NCBI RefSeq assembly: GCF_002115755.1
Contig: NZ_JFKA01000005.1
Span: 62,001 to 126,000, forward strand
Direction: 5' to 3'
Source: Thalassospira mesophila
Lineage (GTDB): Bacteria > Pseudomonadota > Alphaproteobacteria > Rhodospirillales > Thalassospiraceae
Length of the DNA: 64,000 nt
Each line of letters opens with the position of its first letter. The stretch's first letter is position 1. The notes beneath the pieces were generated by a model. The model was not told the origin of the DNA, made no database searches, and saw only the letters and a list, made by a program, of their open reading frames with translations. The translations under genes were made by a program, and so were the position numbers. Of this stretch, positions 37,801 to 46,035 are shown one piece after another.

Positions 37801-38041
37801 TCATATACAGCATACCCTCGACACCATTGATCGATTCTTCAAGCGGTGTGGCAACACTTTCGGCAACAACCTTGGGGTTGGCACCAGGATAATTGGCCCG
37901 CACCACGACAGATGGCGGTACGACCTCGGGATATTCGGACACTGGCAACAGCGGAATGGAGATAACCCCACCCAACAGGATAAGCAGTGACAGCACCGCC
38001 GCGAAAATCGGGCGATCGATAAAAAACTTCGATATGTTCAT
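34850..38041 (-). CDS. RND multidrug efflux permease, AcrB/MexB family
   Basis: 1063 residues from the ATG at 38041 (MNISKFFIDRPIFA); the frame continues 6 codons further up without support. Twelve helices in two repeats, with proton-relay Asp-Asp in TM4 (GIVVDDAIVVVENVER). Typical HAE1 features: VVRANYPGANPKVVAESVATPLE, GFVPTQDKQYL and FPIALLLVFLVLAAQYES. It expels hydrophobic drugs, bile salts or solvents using the proton gradient. It lies 24 bases after the adaptor gene. No outer-membrane factor is encoded here, so it must use one from elsewhere. Confidence 0.95.
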   Translation of the reverse strand: MNISKFFIDRPIFAAVLSLLILLGGVISIPLLPVSEYPEVVPPSVVVRANYPGANPKVVAESVATPLEESINGVEGMLYMSSQATTDGLMTLTVTFALGTDPDKAQQLVQNRVSQAEPRLPEEVRNLGVTTIKSSPDLTMVVHLVSPNGRYDMNYLRNYAILNIKDRLARIQGVGDVNAFGGGDYSMRIWLDPQKVAEQGLSASDIVAEIRSQNVQAAAGVIGASPSAPDLDLQLSVNAQGRLEDPEEFGNIIIRSDPDGSVTRLRDVARIEIGASDYSLRALLDNKDAVGLGIFAAPGSNAIEIADNVRETMKEIKTYMPEGVDYQIVYDTTEFVRSSIDAVIHTLLEAIILVVLVVIVFLQTWRASLIPVLAVPVSVIGTFAVMYLFGFSINALSLFGLVLAIGIVVDDAIVVVENVERNIELGFSPRQATYRAMREVSGPIVAIALVLVAVFVPLAFISGLTGQFYRQFALTIAISTVISAVNSLTLSPALAALLLKGHNEPKDLLTRILDKGLGWFFRGFNKVFNKGSRGYSKGVGGIVTRKTIMMGLYLGLIALTFGLFREIPRGFVPTQDKQYLIGFAQLPDGATLDRTEDVIRKMGDIALAHPGVEHAVSFPGLSINGFTNSSNSGIVFATLKPFDQRTDPSLSAGAIAGQLNQQFASIPQAFTVIFPPPPVQGLGTTGGFKMQLEDRASLGYKALDDARQALLAAAYKAPELAGLYSTYQVSVPQLFADIDRTKARQLGVSVSDILQTMQIYLGSMYVNDFSIFGRTYSVRVQADAPFRAHEDNIGDLEVRSSNGDMVPLSAVMTVTPTFGPERAMHYNGFLSADINGNPAPGYSSGQAQDALQRIADETLPQGISYEWTELTYQEILAGNTGAIVFPIALLLVFLVLAAQYESLTLPIAIILIVPMGLLSAFTGLYISGGDNNVFTQIGLMVLVGLSAKNAILIVEFARELEFGGKTPMQAAIEASRLRLRPILMTSMAFIMGVVPLVLSTGAGAEMRQAMGIAVFSGMIGVTAFGLFLTPVFYVMMRRLTGNRPLTQHGHDNEHIPVVSHADE

Positions 38042-38065
38042 GTTATTTCTGTCCCCCAACCCTGA

Positions 38066-39295
38066 TTAAGAGCGGGAATCTCCCTTGGCTTCGCTGCCCG
38101 CTTCAACCATGGATCGGCGGTCCATCGAGACGATTTCGGGCGCGACGGTCATTCCTGGCCGGATATGTTGCAGGCCTTCAACAACAATGCGATCACCGTC
38201 TTTCAGGCCCTTGGTTACAATGCGCAACCCGTCCTGTTCGCCACCAAGGCTGATTTCACGGTATTCGACAACGTTCTGAGGATTAACAACCAGCACGTAT
38301 TTTTTGTCCTGATCGGTGCCAACCGCGCGTTCTGCGACCATAATCGCACTTCCGGCACTGGCTTGCCCCAATTCAAGGCGGGCGAACTGCCCCGGGACCA
38401 AACGACCGTTTTTATTGTCAAACACGGCCTGTACGCGAATGGTGCCACTGCGCGGATTGAATTCATTATCAATCATTTGCACGTGACCCTTAATGGTATC
38501 AGGGCCGATAAATTCGCTGTTTAACTGAACCGGAATCTGATGCACGGCATCGACTGACGGTTCTTCATTTTGATGCATGGCCAGCAACAAGGCCTGTTCA
38601 TTGACATCAAAGGTTGCATAAATCGGATCAACCGAAACAAGCGTGGTCAGGATTTCGGAATTGGCACCCGCGGCCACCAGGTTGCCCGGTGTTAAGCGGA
38701 TATCACCCACCCGGCCTGAAATAGGGGCGCGGATTTCGGTGTAACCAAGGTTCAGTTTGGCCGAACGCAACTGTGCCTGTGCTGATCGCAGGTCTGCTTC
38801 GGCATTTTGTTTGGTTTCCTGACGCTGATCAAGAATTGTGCGGGTAATAACCCGGGTTTTCCAAAGTTCGTTGCCACGATCAAGTTCGGTCGTGGCCAGT
38901 TTCAGGCGCGACTGGGCCGAAAATACCTGTGCTTCAACACGGGCAACCTCGGTTTCAAACGGGGCAGGGTCCAGCGTAAACAACAAGTCACCAGCCTTAA
39001 CCAGTTCGCCTTCACGAAAATGAACAGCTTCAATCGCACCGGCAACACGCGGGCGAATTTCAACCCGGTCAATGGCTTCAAGACGGCCTGAAAAGCTCGT
39101 CCAGCGCGTGATTTTCTGATCATGAATTTCAGCAACGGTTGCGGGCACAGCAGCCGGTGCCGGTGCCGCCGCCGGGGCTTCTTTCTGTTCTTCTGCATGA
39201 ATGAACGGGACGGGAACAAGCCCGGTCGCGCCCGCGGCGACAAACGCAATCGCGACGGCGCCAACCGCATATCGTAATTTGGATTTCGATGACAT
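38066..39295 (-). CDS. RND efflux periplasmic adaptor (MFP)
   Basis: 409 residues from the ATG at 39295, which has GGAGAG 6 bases upstream. The N-terminal helix (VGAVAIAFVAAGATGLV) anchors or exports the protein; no lipobox Cys follows. The lipoyl/barrel-sandwich halves (RPRVAGAIEAVHFREGELVKAGDLLF and APISGRVGDIRLTPG, read in parts) flank an alpha-hairpin rich in R/Q/E. It links the RND pump to an outer-membrane channel. No TetR or MarR regulator lies next to it, unlike acrAB operons. Confidence 0.92.
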   Translation of the reverse strand: MSSKSKLRYAVGAVAIAFVAAGATGLVPVPFIHAEEQKEAPAAAPAPAAVPATVAEIHDQKITRWTSFSGRLEAIDRVEIRPRVAGAIEAVHFREGELVKAGDLLFTLDPAPFETEVARVEAQVFSAQSRLKLATTELDRGNELWKTRVITRTILDQRQETKQNAEADLRSAQAQLRSAKLNLGYTEIRAPISGRVGDIRLTPGNLVAAGANSEILTTLVSVDPIYATFDVNEQALLLAMHQNEEPSVDAVHQIPVQLNSEFIGPDTIKGHVQMIDNEFNPRSGTIRVQAVFDNKNGRLVPGQFARLELGQASAGSAIMVAERAVGTDQDKKYVLVVNPQNVVEYREISLGGEQDGLRIVTKGLKDGDRIVVEGLQHIRPGMTVAPEIVSMDRRSMVEAGSEAKGDSRS

Positions 39296-39757
39296 CACGT
39301 CTCTCCGGATTTCCATTGGGCATTTTGCAATGCAACTTTGTTGCGACAATATGCGCGTGAGGCAGTTTGCAATAGCTGGCAATTCCAACACTTAGCGTTC
39401 CAAATTAAGAACGAACCCAATTTGCAGCGGCAGATCCATTGATCAGGCCGTTACCAAAACGGGCCTAAAATGCCGCACTGCAATGTAAATGATGGAAATT
39501 CCCGCTTTGAAAAACTGGGACATTGACATGAAATATAAGGGAGGATGCCCGATACCAGATAGACTGATCGTCTTGTGTTTTTGCACAATCGCGCAAATTT
39601 TTGGCGATGCAGCACAAATCTCCAAATCTTCTCAAACATGATCGTTCTATTTGAATGAAAATACGTTTCTGGCAAAAGCCATCGTGGTTGACGCAACGAT
39701 ACAATGCCCAAAACACCTTGTTGCTGTGTTTCAGAACAGACGCACACCATGAACAAG
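39296..39757. other. About 460-base gap upstream of the RND operon
   Basis: No credible gene; short frames on both strands lack any domain. An imperfect hairpin (AGGCCGTT/AACGGGCCT near 39446-39467) may be an operator or nothing. No regulator gene is found. Confidence 0.45.
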
Positions 39758-39785
39758 AAATGCGAGGGCGACAGGCACCCTCGCA
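39751..39785 (-). terminator. Intrinsic terminator after the GH64-like gene
   Basis: Stem TGCGAGGG (39785-39778, read on minus) with CCCTCGCA (39768-39761), then TTTCTTGTT on the minus strand. It lies about 35 bases after the stop of the 781-residue gene. Confidence 0.72.
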
Positions 39786-39817
39786 CGATTAGCTGCTGTT
39801 CGGTATCAAATAACCCG

Positions 39818-42163
39818 TCAGGATAAAGGCATGACGTCAATGGAGATCATGTCGGGCAAGGCGGTGCCATAATTGATATTGGTCGAAAAACTGCCCTGAT
39901 CATCATAGGGATACCCGTAAACCAGTCCGTTCAGGCTGATGCCAGTGGCGGGGTTCAGGTTCCAGTTTTGATGCAAAAATGCTGCATAAAGGTTTGATTT
40001 AACACCGTCCGTTTTTGACCAGCCGGGATAAAACACAAACGGCGCATCAGATATTGGCTGCTGCACCATACTGTTTTTGTCGATGAAGCACACAGCCGGG
40101 ACATCTGCAGTATTGGCGACGGTGCCGACCAGACCACAATTTCCCACGCTGCCCTGCCGATAAATATTTACCCGACCATAAAGGGCAGATGATTGCGGCA
40201 GCCATGACAACTTCACTTGTGACGCTGTTGGCAATGTAATGCTTTGCGACCAGGACAGCGCCGTTTCCACCCCGTTTGGCAAAACCCCCGACAGGGAATA
40301 AGTGTAAGTTCCTTCAGGTAAGGTATTGTTATCACTTGCAACTGGCGTTGCCGCTGCGCCGAATTGATACAGGCTGATATATTGCATGGCATCAAGTGCA
40401 AAACTGTATCCCGTGGCAATACCGCGATTAAAGGCAGAAACAACGACATTTTCCAGCGCGGGCAGGGCGATGGTTGCCAGGCCGGGAAAGTCAGAACTTT
40501 GTGCTATGGCGTCCGGATCGCTTGAAGATGCGAAAACCCCCGTACACCCAAAAACCATTGCCGACGGGCTCCAGGATAAATTAGCCAGCCATGAAGGGGC
40601 CTTGGGAACCTGATAGACTGTGTCGCTAAGGGGCAGGGTTAGCTGTGTCAGGTCGGTATTTTCGGAAAAATACGGGAAATAGACATAAACCACAGCCCCT
40701 TGATATTCCCCGGTCTGAAGGCTTTGCGATGGCATCAGGTTGGTCTGCGACAAATCATTTTCATCGAAAGCATTACCGACCAGTTGTAATGCCAGATAGG
40801 TCTGGGTGCCATCGCCCCATTGCCACGTCAGGCTAATAGGGTGGGATGTGCCATTTTCATCGGTGAATGACAGGTCAGGGATCGCCTCGCCAGTTTTTGG
40901 CGTCACCGACACTACTTTTCCCATCCACAACGTGCCGTGATTTCCGGTTTCTTGCGCAAACTGGTGAAACGAAAACAACAACGATTGATAGTGATCGAAA
41001 AAGGCGAATAGCGGCGCGTCAAACCAGGTTGATAACGCGCTAAACCCATAGGACGAGGATTTTGGGGCCGTGCCTGAACTGGCAGAAACATCGTCAAAAA
41101 AACAATAATCGGGTTGGGCATTCCAGTCGCTGATCGACATCGATTTCACAAGCGTAAAGTCATTGCGCGCGGGGGATGCCGGAACATTGGACCCGGCTTT
41201 TAACGGCGCGATCGATGCCCGGTAAAGATTAATCCCGGTCGCGGCGGGATTAATCGGCTTATATTTTACAGGCGCACCAGCAACTTGCCAGCCGATCTTA
41301 ATGCCTTGGGCTTGGGCATCCCCTGCCGTATTTAATAAAAACCCGCCAAACGCACCGGGAAACGACGCTGCTGTTTCACCAAAAGGCGTGGTTTCCGATG
41401 CCATATAAAAGTAGCTGTGGTCGGTAAAGCTTCCACCGGCCGTAGGTGGGCCAGATGGTGCCAGAAAAGACGGTGCGACAGGGGTTTTAACCGCCTGCAA
41501 AATGTCTTGAGGGGCGATCAGTCGCGCAGGGTTCTGCCCAAGGCATTCCGAAAACGGGCTTGTTGGCGGAAACAGGTTCCCAAATCGGGTCATCAGGTCT
41601 GGCGTGGAAACGGGTGAACCGACCTTGGCCAAGGGAAAGGGCGCTGTCGGTATACTTGTTACCGTAAAGGTAAAACTGATCTGGTCTATATTGGAAATAT
41701 CAACATCAAGCGTCGGATTATCCGTTGCCGTCGCGGCAATATAATTAAGCTCAAAGATACCAAACCGGTCAGAGGCGTTACTCCCGGGCGTCGGTGCGGC
41801 CGGGACGCCCTGATTAACCGAAATCCCTGTTGCCGGACCAACAAACATAACCACAAGCCCGGAAGCGAGGCTTTGATCGGTGGGCAAGGAAACGGCCACG
41901 GTATTGTTTCCCGCTGTCAAGATCGGGGTATTAAGGCAAGCCGTATTGTTGCTGGCCCCGGAGGTCGCAAAATCGACATAGGCGCCAGTGGCCGCGTCCC
42001 AATAGTGCCATGTGTTATCGGTCGCGGATTTTTTACCGAATATGACATAAGAAAAACCAAGGCTTACAACAGACGCGGGCAGGGTGAACATTAATGCCGG
42101 GAATTTTGGAACAGCTGATACTGAACCGGATGCCTCTGGTGTTGAGTGACTATTTTCTTCCAT
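39818..42163 (-). CDS. Large protein with GH64/thaumatin-like beta-1,3-glucanase features
   Basis: 781 residues, with AAGGAAG upstream of the ATG. No signal peptide: the first 20 residues are polar (MEENSHSTPEASGS). The N-terminal part (LPTDQSLASGLVVMFVGP, then FGIFELNYI, LDVDISNIDQISFTFTVT) and C-terminal part (AFNRGIATGYS, AAFLHQNWNL, YGYPYDDQGSFST, ISIDVMPL) match the pattern I know from GH64 laminarinases. Two stretches, GINLYRASI..FTLV..YCFFDD and GRVNIYRQG..GLVG..VCFIDK, look like inserted fibronectin-III-like modules. If right, it binds or cuts beta-1,3-glucan. Family assignment from memory; an adhesin or other beta-rich protein is possible. Confidence 0.5.
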   Translation of the reverse strand: MEENSHSTPEASGSVSAVPKFPALMFTLPASVVSLGFSYVIFGKKSATDNTWHYWDAATGAYVDFATSGASNNTACLNTPILTAGNNTVAVSLPTDQSLASGLVVMFVGPATGISVNQGVPAAPTPGSNASDRFGIFELNYIAATATDNPTLDVDISNIDQISFTFTVTSIPTAPFPLAKVGSPVSTPDLMTRFGNLFPPTSPFSECLGQNPARLIAPQDILQAVKTPVAPSFLAPSGPPTAGGSFTDHSYFYMASETTPFGETAASFPGAFGGFLLNTAGDAQAQGIKIGWQVAGAPVKYKPINPAATGINLYRASIAPLKAGSNVPASPARNDFTLVKSMSISDWNAQPDYCFFDDVSASSGTAPKSSSYGFSALSTWFDAPLFAFFDHYQSLLFSFHQFAQETGNHGTLWMGKVVSVTPKTGEAIPDLSFTDENGTSHPISLTWQWGDGTQTYLALQLVGNAFDENDLSQTNLMPSQSLQTGEYQGAVVYVYFPYFSENTDLTQLTLPLSDTVYQVPKAPSWLANLSWSPSAMVFGCTGVFASSSDPDAIAQSSDFPGLATIALPALENVVVSAFNRGIATGYSFALDAMQYISLYQFGAAATPVASDNNTLPEGTYTYSLSGVLPNGVETALSWSQSITLPTASQVKLSWLPQSSALYGRVNIYRQGSVGNCGLVGTVANTADVPAVCFIDKNSMVQQPISDAPFVFYPGWSKTDGVKSNLYAAFLHQNWNLNPATGISLNGLVYGYPYDDQGSFSTNINYGTALPDMISIDVMPLS

Positions 42164-42661
42164 AACCAGCTTCCTTTATATGACACGCATTGCGAACACG
42201 GAAACCAGAACATCAACTAAAAGCATACATGGCAACAGCAGCATCATGCGCCTGAAAGGGATCTTTGAACTGAATTGGAAATGACAGAAAACCTCATGTT
42301 TTTTCGCGTGGCACCTGTCCGGCCTTTCGGCCTGTTGTCCTTAACATTCAAAATCAGTCGTACAAACAGGTGCGAAAAGACGGCCGGCAAGCTATATTAA
42401 CCGTGCGTAACGCTGTACAAATTGTTCCTTGCCGTTCTATAGAATGACGATGGCGGTGTTTATGTGTGAAGTCAGGATGCGAATGGATGTTTATCAGCCA
42501 GCCAGTTTGGGGGCGCGTGTTTGAAAACGGTGCAAATTGCGGCGCCACTTGCTCATAGACGCTGTTTTACAATTATCCCGGCTCAGGTCTCACTGTGGGC
42601 GGGCAGCAAACAGAAGCTGCCCGGCCCTGGATCCCACTAGATTAAAAACAGGAATTTACAT
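42164..42661. other. 498-base gap between the GH64-like gene and gnd
   Basis: Divergent upstream regions of both genes. No gene seen. It contains a strong hairpin close to gnd (42600-42623) and a short GGCC-TTTC-GGCC hairpin near 42319-42330. I could not pin a promoter for either gene. Confidence 0.5.
42600..42623 (+). promoter_or_regulatory. Hairpin in the gnd leader
   Basis: A perfect 8-bp stem CGGGCAGC (42600-42607) / GCTGCCCG (42616-42623) with the A-rich loop AAACAGAA, 38 bases before the gnd ATG. Outer GTGGG (42595-42599) and CCCAC (near 42632-42636) can extend it. It could control translation or mRNA life; no known riboswitch is recognised. Confidence 0.4.
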
Positions 42662-44080
42662 ATGTCGGAACAGCCTCAGGTAGGTCTGATTGGTTTGGGA
42701 ACGATGGGTGCTGCCTTGTCGCTCAATATTGCGGAAAAGGGGCACTTTCTTGCCGTTTACAACCGGACAGGCAGTGTCACCGATACGTTTGTCCAAACCG
42801 CAGGTGATCTTGCGCCGCGTCTGACACCAACAAAAACTCTGGAAAATTTCGTTGCCGCTATCAAGGCGCCGCGCGTGATTATCCTGATGGTTCCGGCCGG
42901 TCCGGTAGTTGACGATCATATCGACGCTCTCAAACCGCTTTTGGGGCCGGATGATTTGATCATTGATGCAGGCAACGCCAATTTCTACGACACCGAACGG
43001 CGCGCCAAACGGGCACAGAACGAAAAATTCGGTTTTATCGGCATTGGTGTGTCGGGCGGCGAAAGTGGCGCACGGCATGGCCCGTCGATCATGGTGGGCG
43101 GAACCGAGGCGGATTGGGCGCGTGTGGCACCGATGCTTGAAGCGATTTCAGCAAAATATGATGGCACGCCCTGCGCGTCGCTGATGGGGCCGGGCGGTGC
43201 GGGCCATTTCGTCAAAATGGTTCATAACGGCATTGAATATGCCGATATGCAAATGATCGCCGAGGTCTATAGCCTCATGCGTGATGGCATGGCTTATAAA
43301 GCGCCGCAGGTTGCCGATGTTTTTGAAAATTGGAACAAAGGACGTTTGGCGTCCTACCTGATTGAAATTTCGGCCAAGGTTGCGCGAGCTGAAGACCCGA
43401 TTTCGGGCAATGCCATGCTTGATGTCATCCTTGACAAGGCCGGGCAAAAAGGCACCGGACGCTGGACGGCGATTGAAGCTCAGCAGCTTGCCGTGCCGGT
43501 CCCGGTTATCGAGGCCGCAGTTGCCGCGCGCAACCTGTCGGCACGCCTTGACACGCGTCAGCGTGGTGCAGAGTATTTTGGCGATGCACAGAAAGCACTT
43601 GAGGGCGAGGGGATTGCCGCAAAAACCCTGGAGAAGGCCCTGATTGCAGGGAAAATTCTGTGTTATGCGCAAGGGTTCGAAATGCTGGCTGCCGCAGCCA
43701 CCCATTTTGGATGGGATCTGCCAATGCCAGCCATTGCGCGTGTCTGGCGCGAAGGCTGCATCATTCGTTCGGATATGCTGAACGATATGGCAACAGCACT
43801 CACCAATAACCCCGGCGACAACCTGATTTTTGCTGAACCGTTTTCCGGTTTGCTAAAAGACTGCGAAGCTGCTTTGCGAGACACTGTGATTGCCGCAACC
43901 AAAGCAGGAATTGCCGTGCCCGCGCTGGCAGCAGGGCTTTCGTGGTTTGATTCCATTCGAACCCGACGGACATCAGCCAACATGATTCAAGCCCAGCGCG
44001 ATTATTTCGGTGCGCACGGGTTTGAACGGGTTGATGGCAAAAACGAACCGCACGGTCCGTGGGCGGGTCACGAAGACTGA
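42662..44080 (+). CDS. gnd: 6-phosphogluconate dehydrogenase, decarboxylating
   Basis: 472 residues, the long dimeric form. Rossmann NADP-binding start GLIGLGTMGAALSLNIAEKG with the NRT that follows strand 2, the substrate loop SGGESGARHGPSIMVGG, and catalytic Lys/His/Asn in GHFVKMVHNGIEYADMQ. The helical domain ends with RRTSANMIQAQRDYFGAHGFER, and a C-terminal GPWAG tail. It converts 6-phosphogluconate to ribulose-5-phosphate, CO2 and NADPH. Monocistronic, with AGGAAT before ATG. Confidence 0.96.
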   Translation: MSEQPQVGLIGLGTMGAALSLNIAEKGHFLAVYNRTGSVTDTFVQTAGDLAPRLTPTKTLENFVAAIKAPRVIILMVPAGPVVDDHIDALKPLLGPDDLIIDAGNANFYDTERRAKRAQNEKFGFIGIGVSGGESGARHGPSIMVGGTEADWARVAPMLEAISAKYDGTPCASLMGPGGAGHFVKMVHNGIEYADMQMIAEVYSLMRDGMAYKAPQVADVFENWNKGRLASYLIEISAKVARAEDPISGNAMLDVILDKAGQKGTGRWTAIEAQQLAVPVPVIEAAVAARNLSARLDTRQRGAEYFGDAQKALEGEGIAAKTLEKALIAGKILCYAQGFEMLAAAATHFGWDLPMPAIARVWREGCIIRSDMLNDMATALTNNPGDNLIFAEPFSGLLKDCEAALRDTVIAATKAGIAVPALAAGLSWFDSIRTRRTSANMIQAQRDYFGAHGFERVDGKNEPHGPWAGHED

Positions 44081-44138
44081 AGATCGGGATCGGAATCAGG
44101 ATCAAAAACAGAACCTGTTCCTTGGATAGAATGTAACG

Positions 44139-44176
44139 GGATGGCGGCATTGGGTAATGTCGCCATCCTTAATCCT
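44139..44176 (+). terminator. Probable intrinsic terminator after gnd
   Basis: Stem GGATGGCG (44139-44146) with CGCCATCC (44161-44168), a 14-nt loop, then TTAATCCTTGTTTG. The T run is interrupted. Confidence 0.6.
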
Positions 44177-44311
44177 TGTTTGCCGATATGGTTGGCAGGC
44201 GACTTGGACAAGCTGATCGGACAACCGAATTTCAATTCACATCTTGGCTCTATAATATATATTATGACAAATAATTAGAAATAAAGTCATCAATGCTACA
44301 ACAACGTTTCC

Positions 44312-44947
44312 TCACAAATAACGGCTGTGCAAACCTTCCATACGCTTGCGTTCGCGTCGTTTGTTGCACTGGCTCGTCTCGGCGTCATGCGGGTGAATGG
44401 CGCCTTCGTCATTAATATCAAAGGTTCGGCTGGCACCGATCACACCGTTTTCCGAGCTGTAAACGCCAACGACCATAATTTCAAAGGAAGTGCATTTAAC
44501 TCCGTTTTCATCAAAAATACCGGTGCCGACTTTATGACGACTTTCATCACGCTGTTCTGCGTCGCGCTGGGCGATCAACCCTCTGATATCGCCAATATCC
44601 AGCGACGATCCTGCCGCCAGCGGTCCTTGAAATGTTCCATAGCGGTTGGTATCAGCCTGATCATCGTCCTGTGTTGGTTCCCAGTCACTCACCAGATACC
44701 AGTGTTCATTTCCATCGCTTTGCAGCCCAACCAGAATAACCTCAATATGCACGCTTTCCTGGCTCATATTGCTGACCAGAAAGCGGGCCCGTAACGACTG
44801 CCCGCGGGTCTGGTTGATCAGAATTTTGGGGCGTCTGGTGCGCCGATATTGCGACATTAAAATCTGGGCATAAACAATCCAGACACTTAACGTGGCAAAA
44901 CTGATCCATATCTGCAGCAAGGAATTGTGATTTTCGATCCATTCCAC
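44312..44947 (-). CDS. Hypothetical membrane-anchored protein
   Basis: 211 residues from a GTG at 44947, which has AAAGGA 7 bases upstream; a longer frame to 45088 lacks support. One membrane helix near 12-32 (LQIWISFATLSVWIVYAQIL), then a basic stop-transfer (YRRTRRPKILINQ) and a beta-rich cytoplasmic or periplasmic domain (RFLVSNMSQESVHIEVILVGL, EIMVVGVYSSENGVIGASRTFDI). The tail is charged (KRRERKRMEGL). It is not recognised. It lies downstream of ectR on the same strand, 283 bases away. Confidence 0.65.
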   Translation of the reverse strand: MEWIENHNSLLQIWISFATLSVWIVYAQILMSQYRRTRRPKILINQTRGQSLRARFLVSNMSQESVHIEVILVGLQSDGNEHWYLVSDWEPTQDDDQADTNRYGTFQGPLAAGSSLDIGDIRGLIAQRDAEQRDESRHKVGTGIFDENGVKCTSFEIMVVGVYSSENGVIGASRTFDINDEGAIHPHDAETSQCNKRRERKRMEGLHSRYL

Positions 44948-45230
44948 CGGGAAATCCTTTGCGACATAAGGCTCCTGTAAACTGGCGGTTCTTGCCCCTG
45001 CCCGCCAGACCGACCGGCACGAACCAGAAAATGCCAAACAATGATGCCTTAACGTCGCGGGCCTGTTTGCAGTTCCATAACGGCTCAAAATCCCCGATTA
45101 GAGATCTTATTTATTGGCCACATGGCGCACGGGCCACGGGCGGGGATTTTCACTTTTCATTTACAAGTCTGCGGCCCGGATAAACAAAAAATGTATAAAC
45201 CCGACACAACCAATTGAAATAATGTAATTT

Positions 45231-45815
45231 TTATTTAGAAGTATCGCCGTTTTTTTCAACAATCACTTCATGATCCAGTAACGGTGCCACATCAATATCG
45301 CCCGCATCCATCATGGTGGAAACACGCTGAAGGGCGGCCACAAGGAAACTTTGTTCCCAATCCTCAAGATTGCTGAATTTTTCGGAAAAACGGTCATGCA
45401 AGGCCATGGGCGCGCGGGCCAAAACACCGTGGGCCGCCTCGGTCAGGCGCACGTAAACCTTGCGTTTATCGGCATGACCACGTGCCCGATGAACCAGCCC
45501 CATAGATTGCAGCTTGTCGACCAGTGCCGTTGTCGATGCCTGGGCCAGGTTAACCTTGGCCGCAATTTCGCCAACGGTCATTTCGCCGGAATCCTCCAGC
45601 GATTGTAACACCAGCAATTGCGACGTTTTTAGCCCGGCCAGCTTGCCCAAACGTTTGGCATGAATATCGCTGGCGCGCAAAATACGTCGAATTGAAATCA
45701 GGGCGTCGTGAAGTCTGTCCATGAGCAGGTTCCGCAGGGCGATCAACAATTTGTTCTTATAACGTCTCAAAGCCCTGTCAGACAACGGTTTTTCGACATT
45801 TCCATCGACCGTCAA
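45231..45815 (-). CDS. ectR: MarR-type transcriptional regulator EctR
   Basis: Up to 194 residues. A winged helix-turn-helix of the MarR family: GLKTSQLLVLQSLEDSGEMT, VGEIAAKVNLAQASTTALVD (recognition helix), then the wing RARGHADKRKVYVRLTE. It sits divergently next to ectA, the position of EctR, the repressor of ectoine genes in several salt-tolerant bacteria. The maximal start is TTG at 45815; an ATG at 45722 would give 163 residues, nearer a usual MarR size. Neither has a good ribosome-binding site, and a TATAAT at 45832-45837 favours the shorter form. Confidence 0.85.
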   Translation of the reverse strand: MTVDGNVEKPLSDRALRRYKNKLLIALRNLLMDRLHDALISIRRILRASDIHAKRLGKLAGLKTSQLLVLQSLEDSGEMTVGEIAAKVNLAQASTTALVDKLQSMGLVHRARGHADKRKVYVRLTEAAHGVLARAPMALHDRFSEKFSNLEDWEQSFLVAALQRVSTMMDAGDIDVAPLLDHEVIVEKNGDTSK

Positions 45816-45831
45816 AACAAAATTATATCGA

Positions 45832-45837
45832 ATGCTA
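45832..45837 (-). promoter_or_regulatory. Candidate -10 box of the ectR promoter
   Basis: A perfect TATAAT on the minus strand, 17 bases before the TTG start of the long ectR frame; the -35 at consensus spacing is weak (CGTCAT). If used, ectR would most likely start at the inner ATG. Confidence 0.3.
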
Positions 45838-45888
45838 TGTTTTTATGACGGAAAATAGCTTTGAAAATGAATTTGTTCCGATCCTTCT

Positions 45889-45911
45889 GTTAAATTAATT
45901 TTACGTTTAAC
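45889..45911. promoter_or_regulatory. Inverted repeat in the ectR-ectA divergent region (possible EctR operator)
   Basis: GTTAAA (45889-45894) and TTTAAC (45906-45911) form an inverted repeat around an A/T-rich centre. MarR regulators bind such A/T-rich palindromes. Position between both promoters fits autoregulation; no binding evidence. Confidence 0.35.
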
Positions 45912-45956
45912 TACAAACACTTAATAGAAAACATCATATTTATTCTGCCGACCACC

Positions 45957-45985
45957 TTGATTAAAATGCATCGATAATCTATGTT
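45957..45985 (+). promoter_or_regulatory. Candidate ectA promoter
   Basis: TTGATT (45957-45962), a 17-base spacer and TATGTT (45980-45985), giving a leader of about 45 bases before the ectA ATG at 46036. Ectoine operons are usually osmo-induced; sequence alone does not show this here. Confidence 0.4.
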
Positions 45986-46035
45986 TCGCCTCACTGAGCT
46001 AAATCGATTGACGAAACAATTAGGCAGATAGAACG

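Noticed and set aside
42308-42325. TGGCAC as a possible sigma-54 -24 element upstream of gnd
   Set aside because: The matching -12 element (TTGC) is absent at the correct spacing.
44742-45041. Frame MFGIFWFVP... with an AGGAG-ATG nearby at about 44967
   Set aside because: The ATG after AGGAG opens only 25 codons in this frame. The GTG-started frame is longer and has a better domain pattern.
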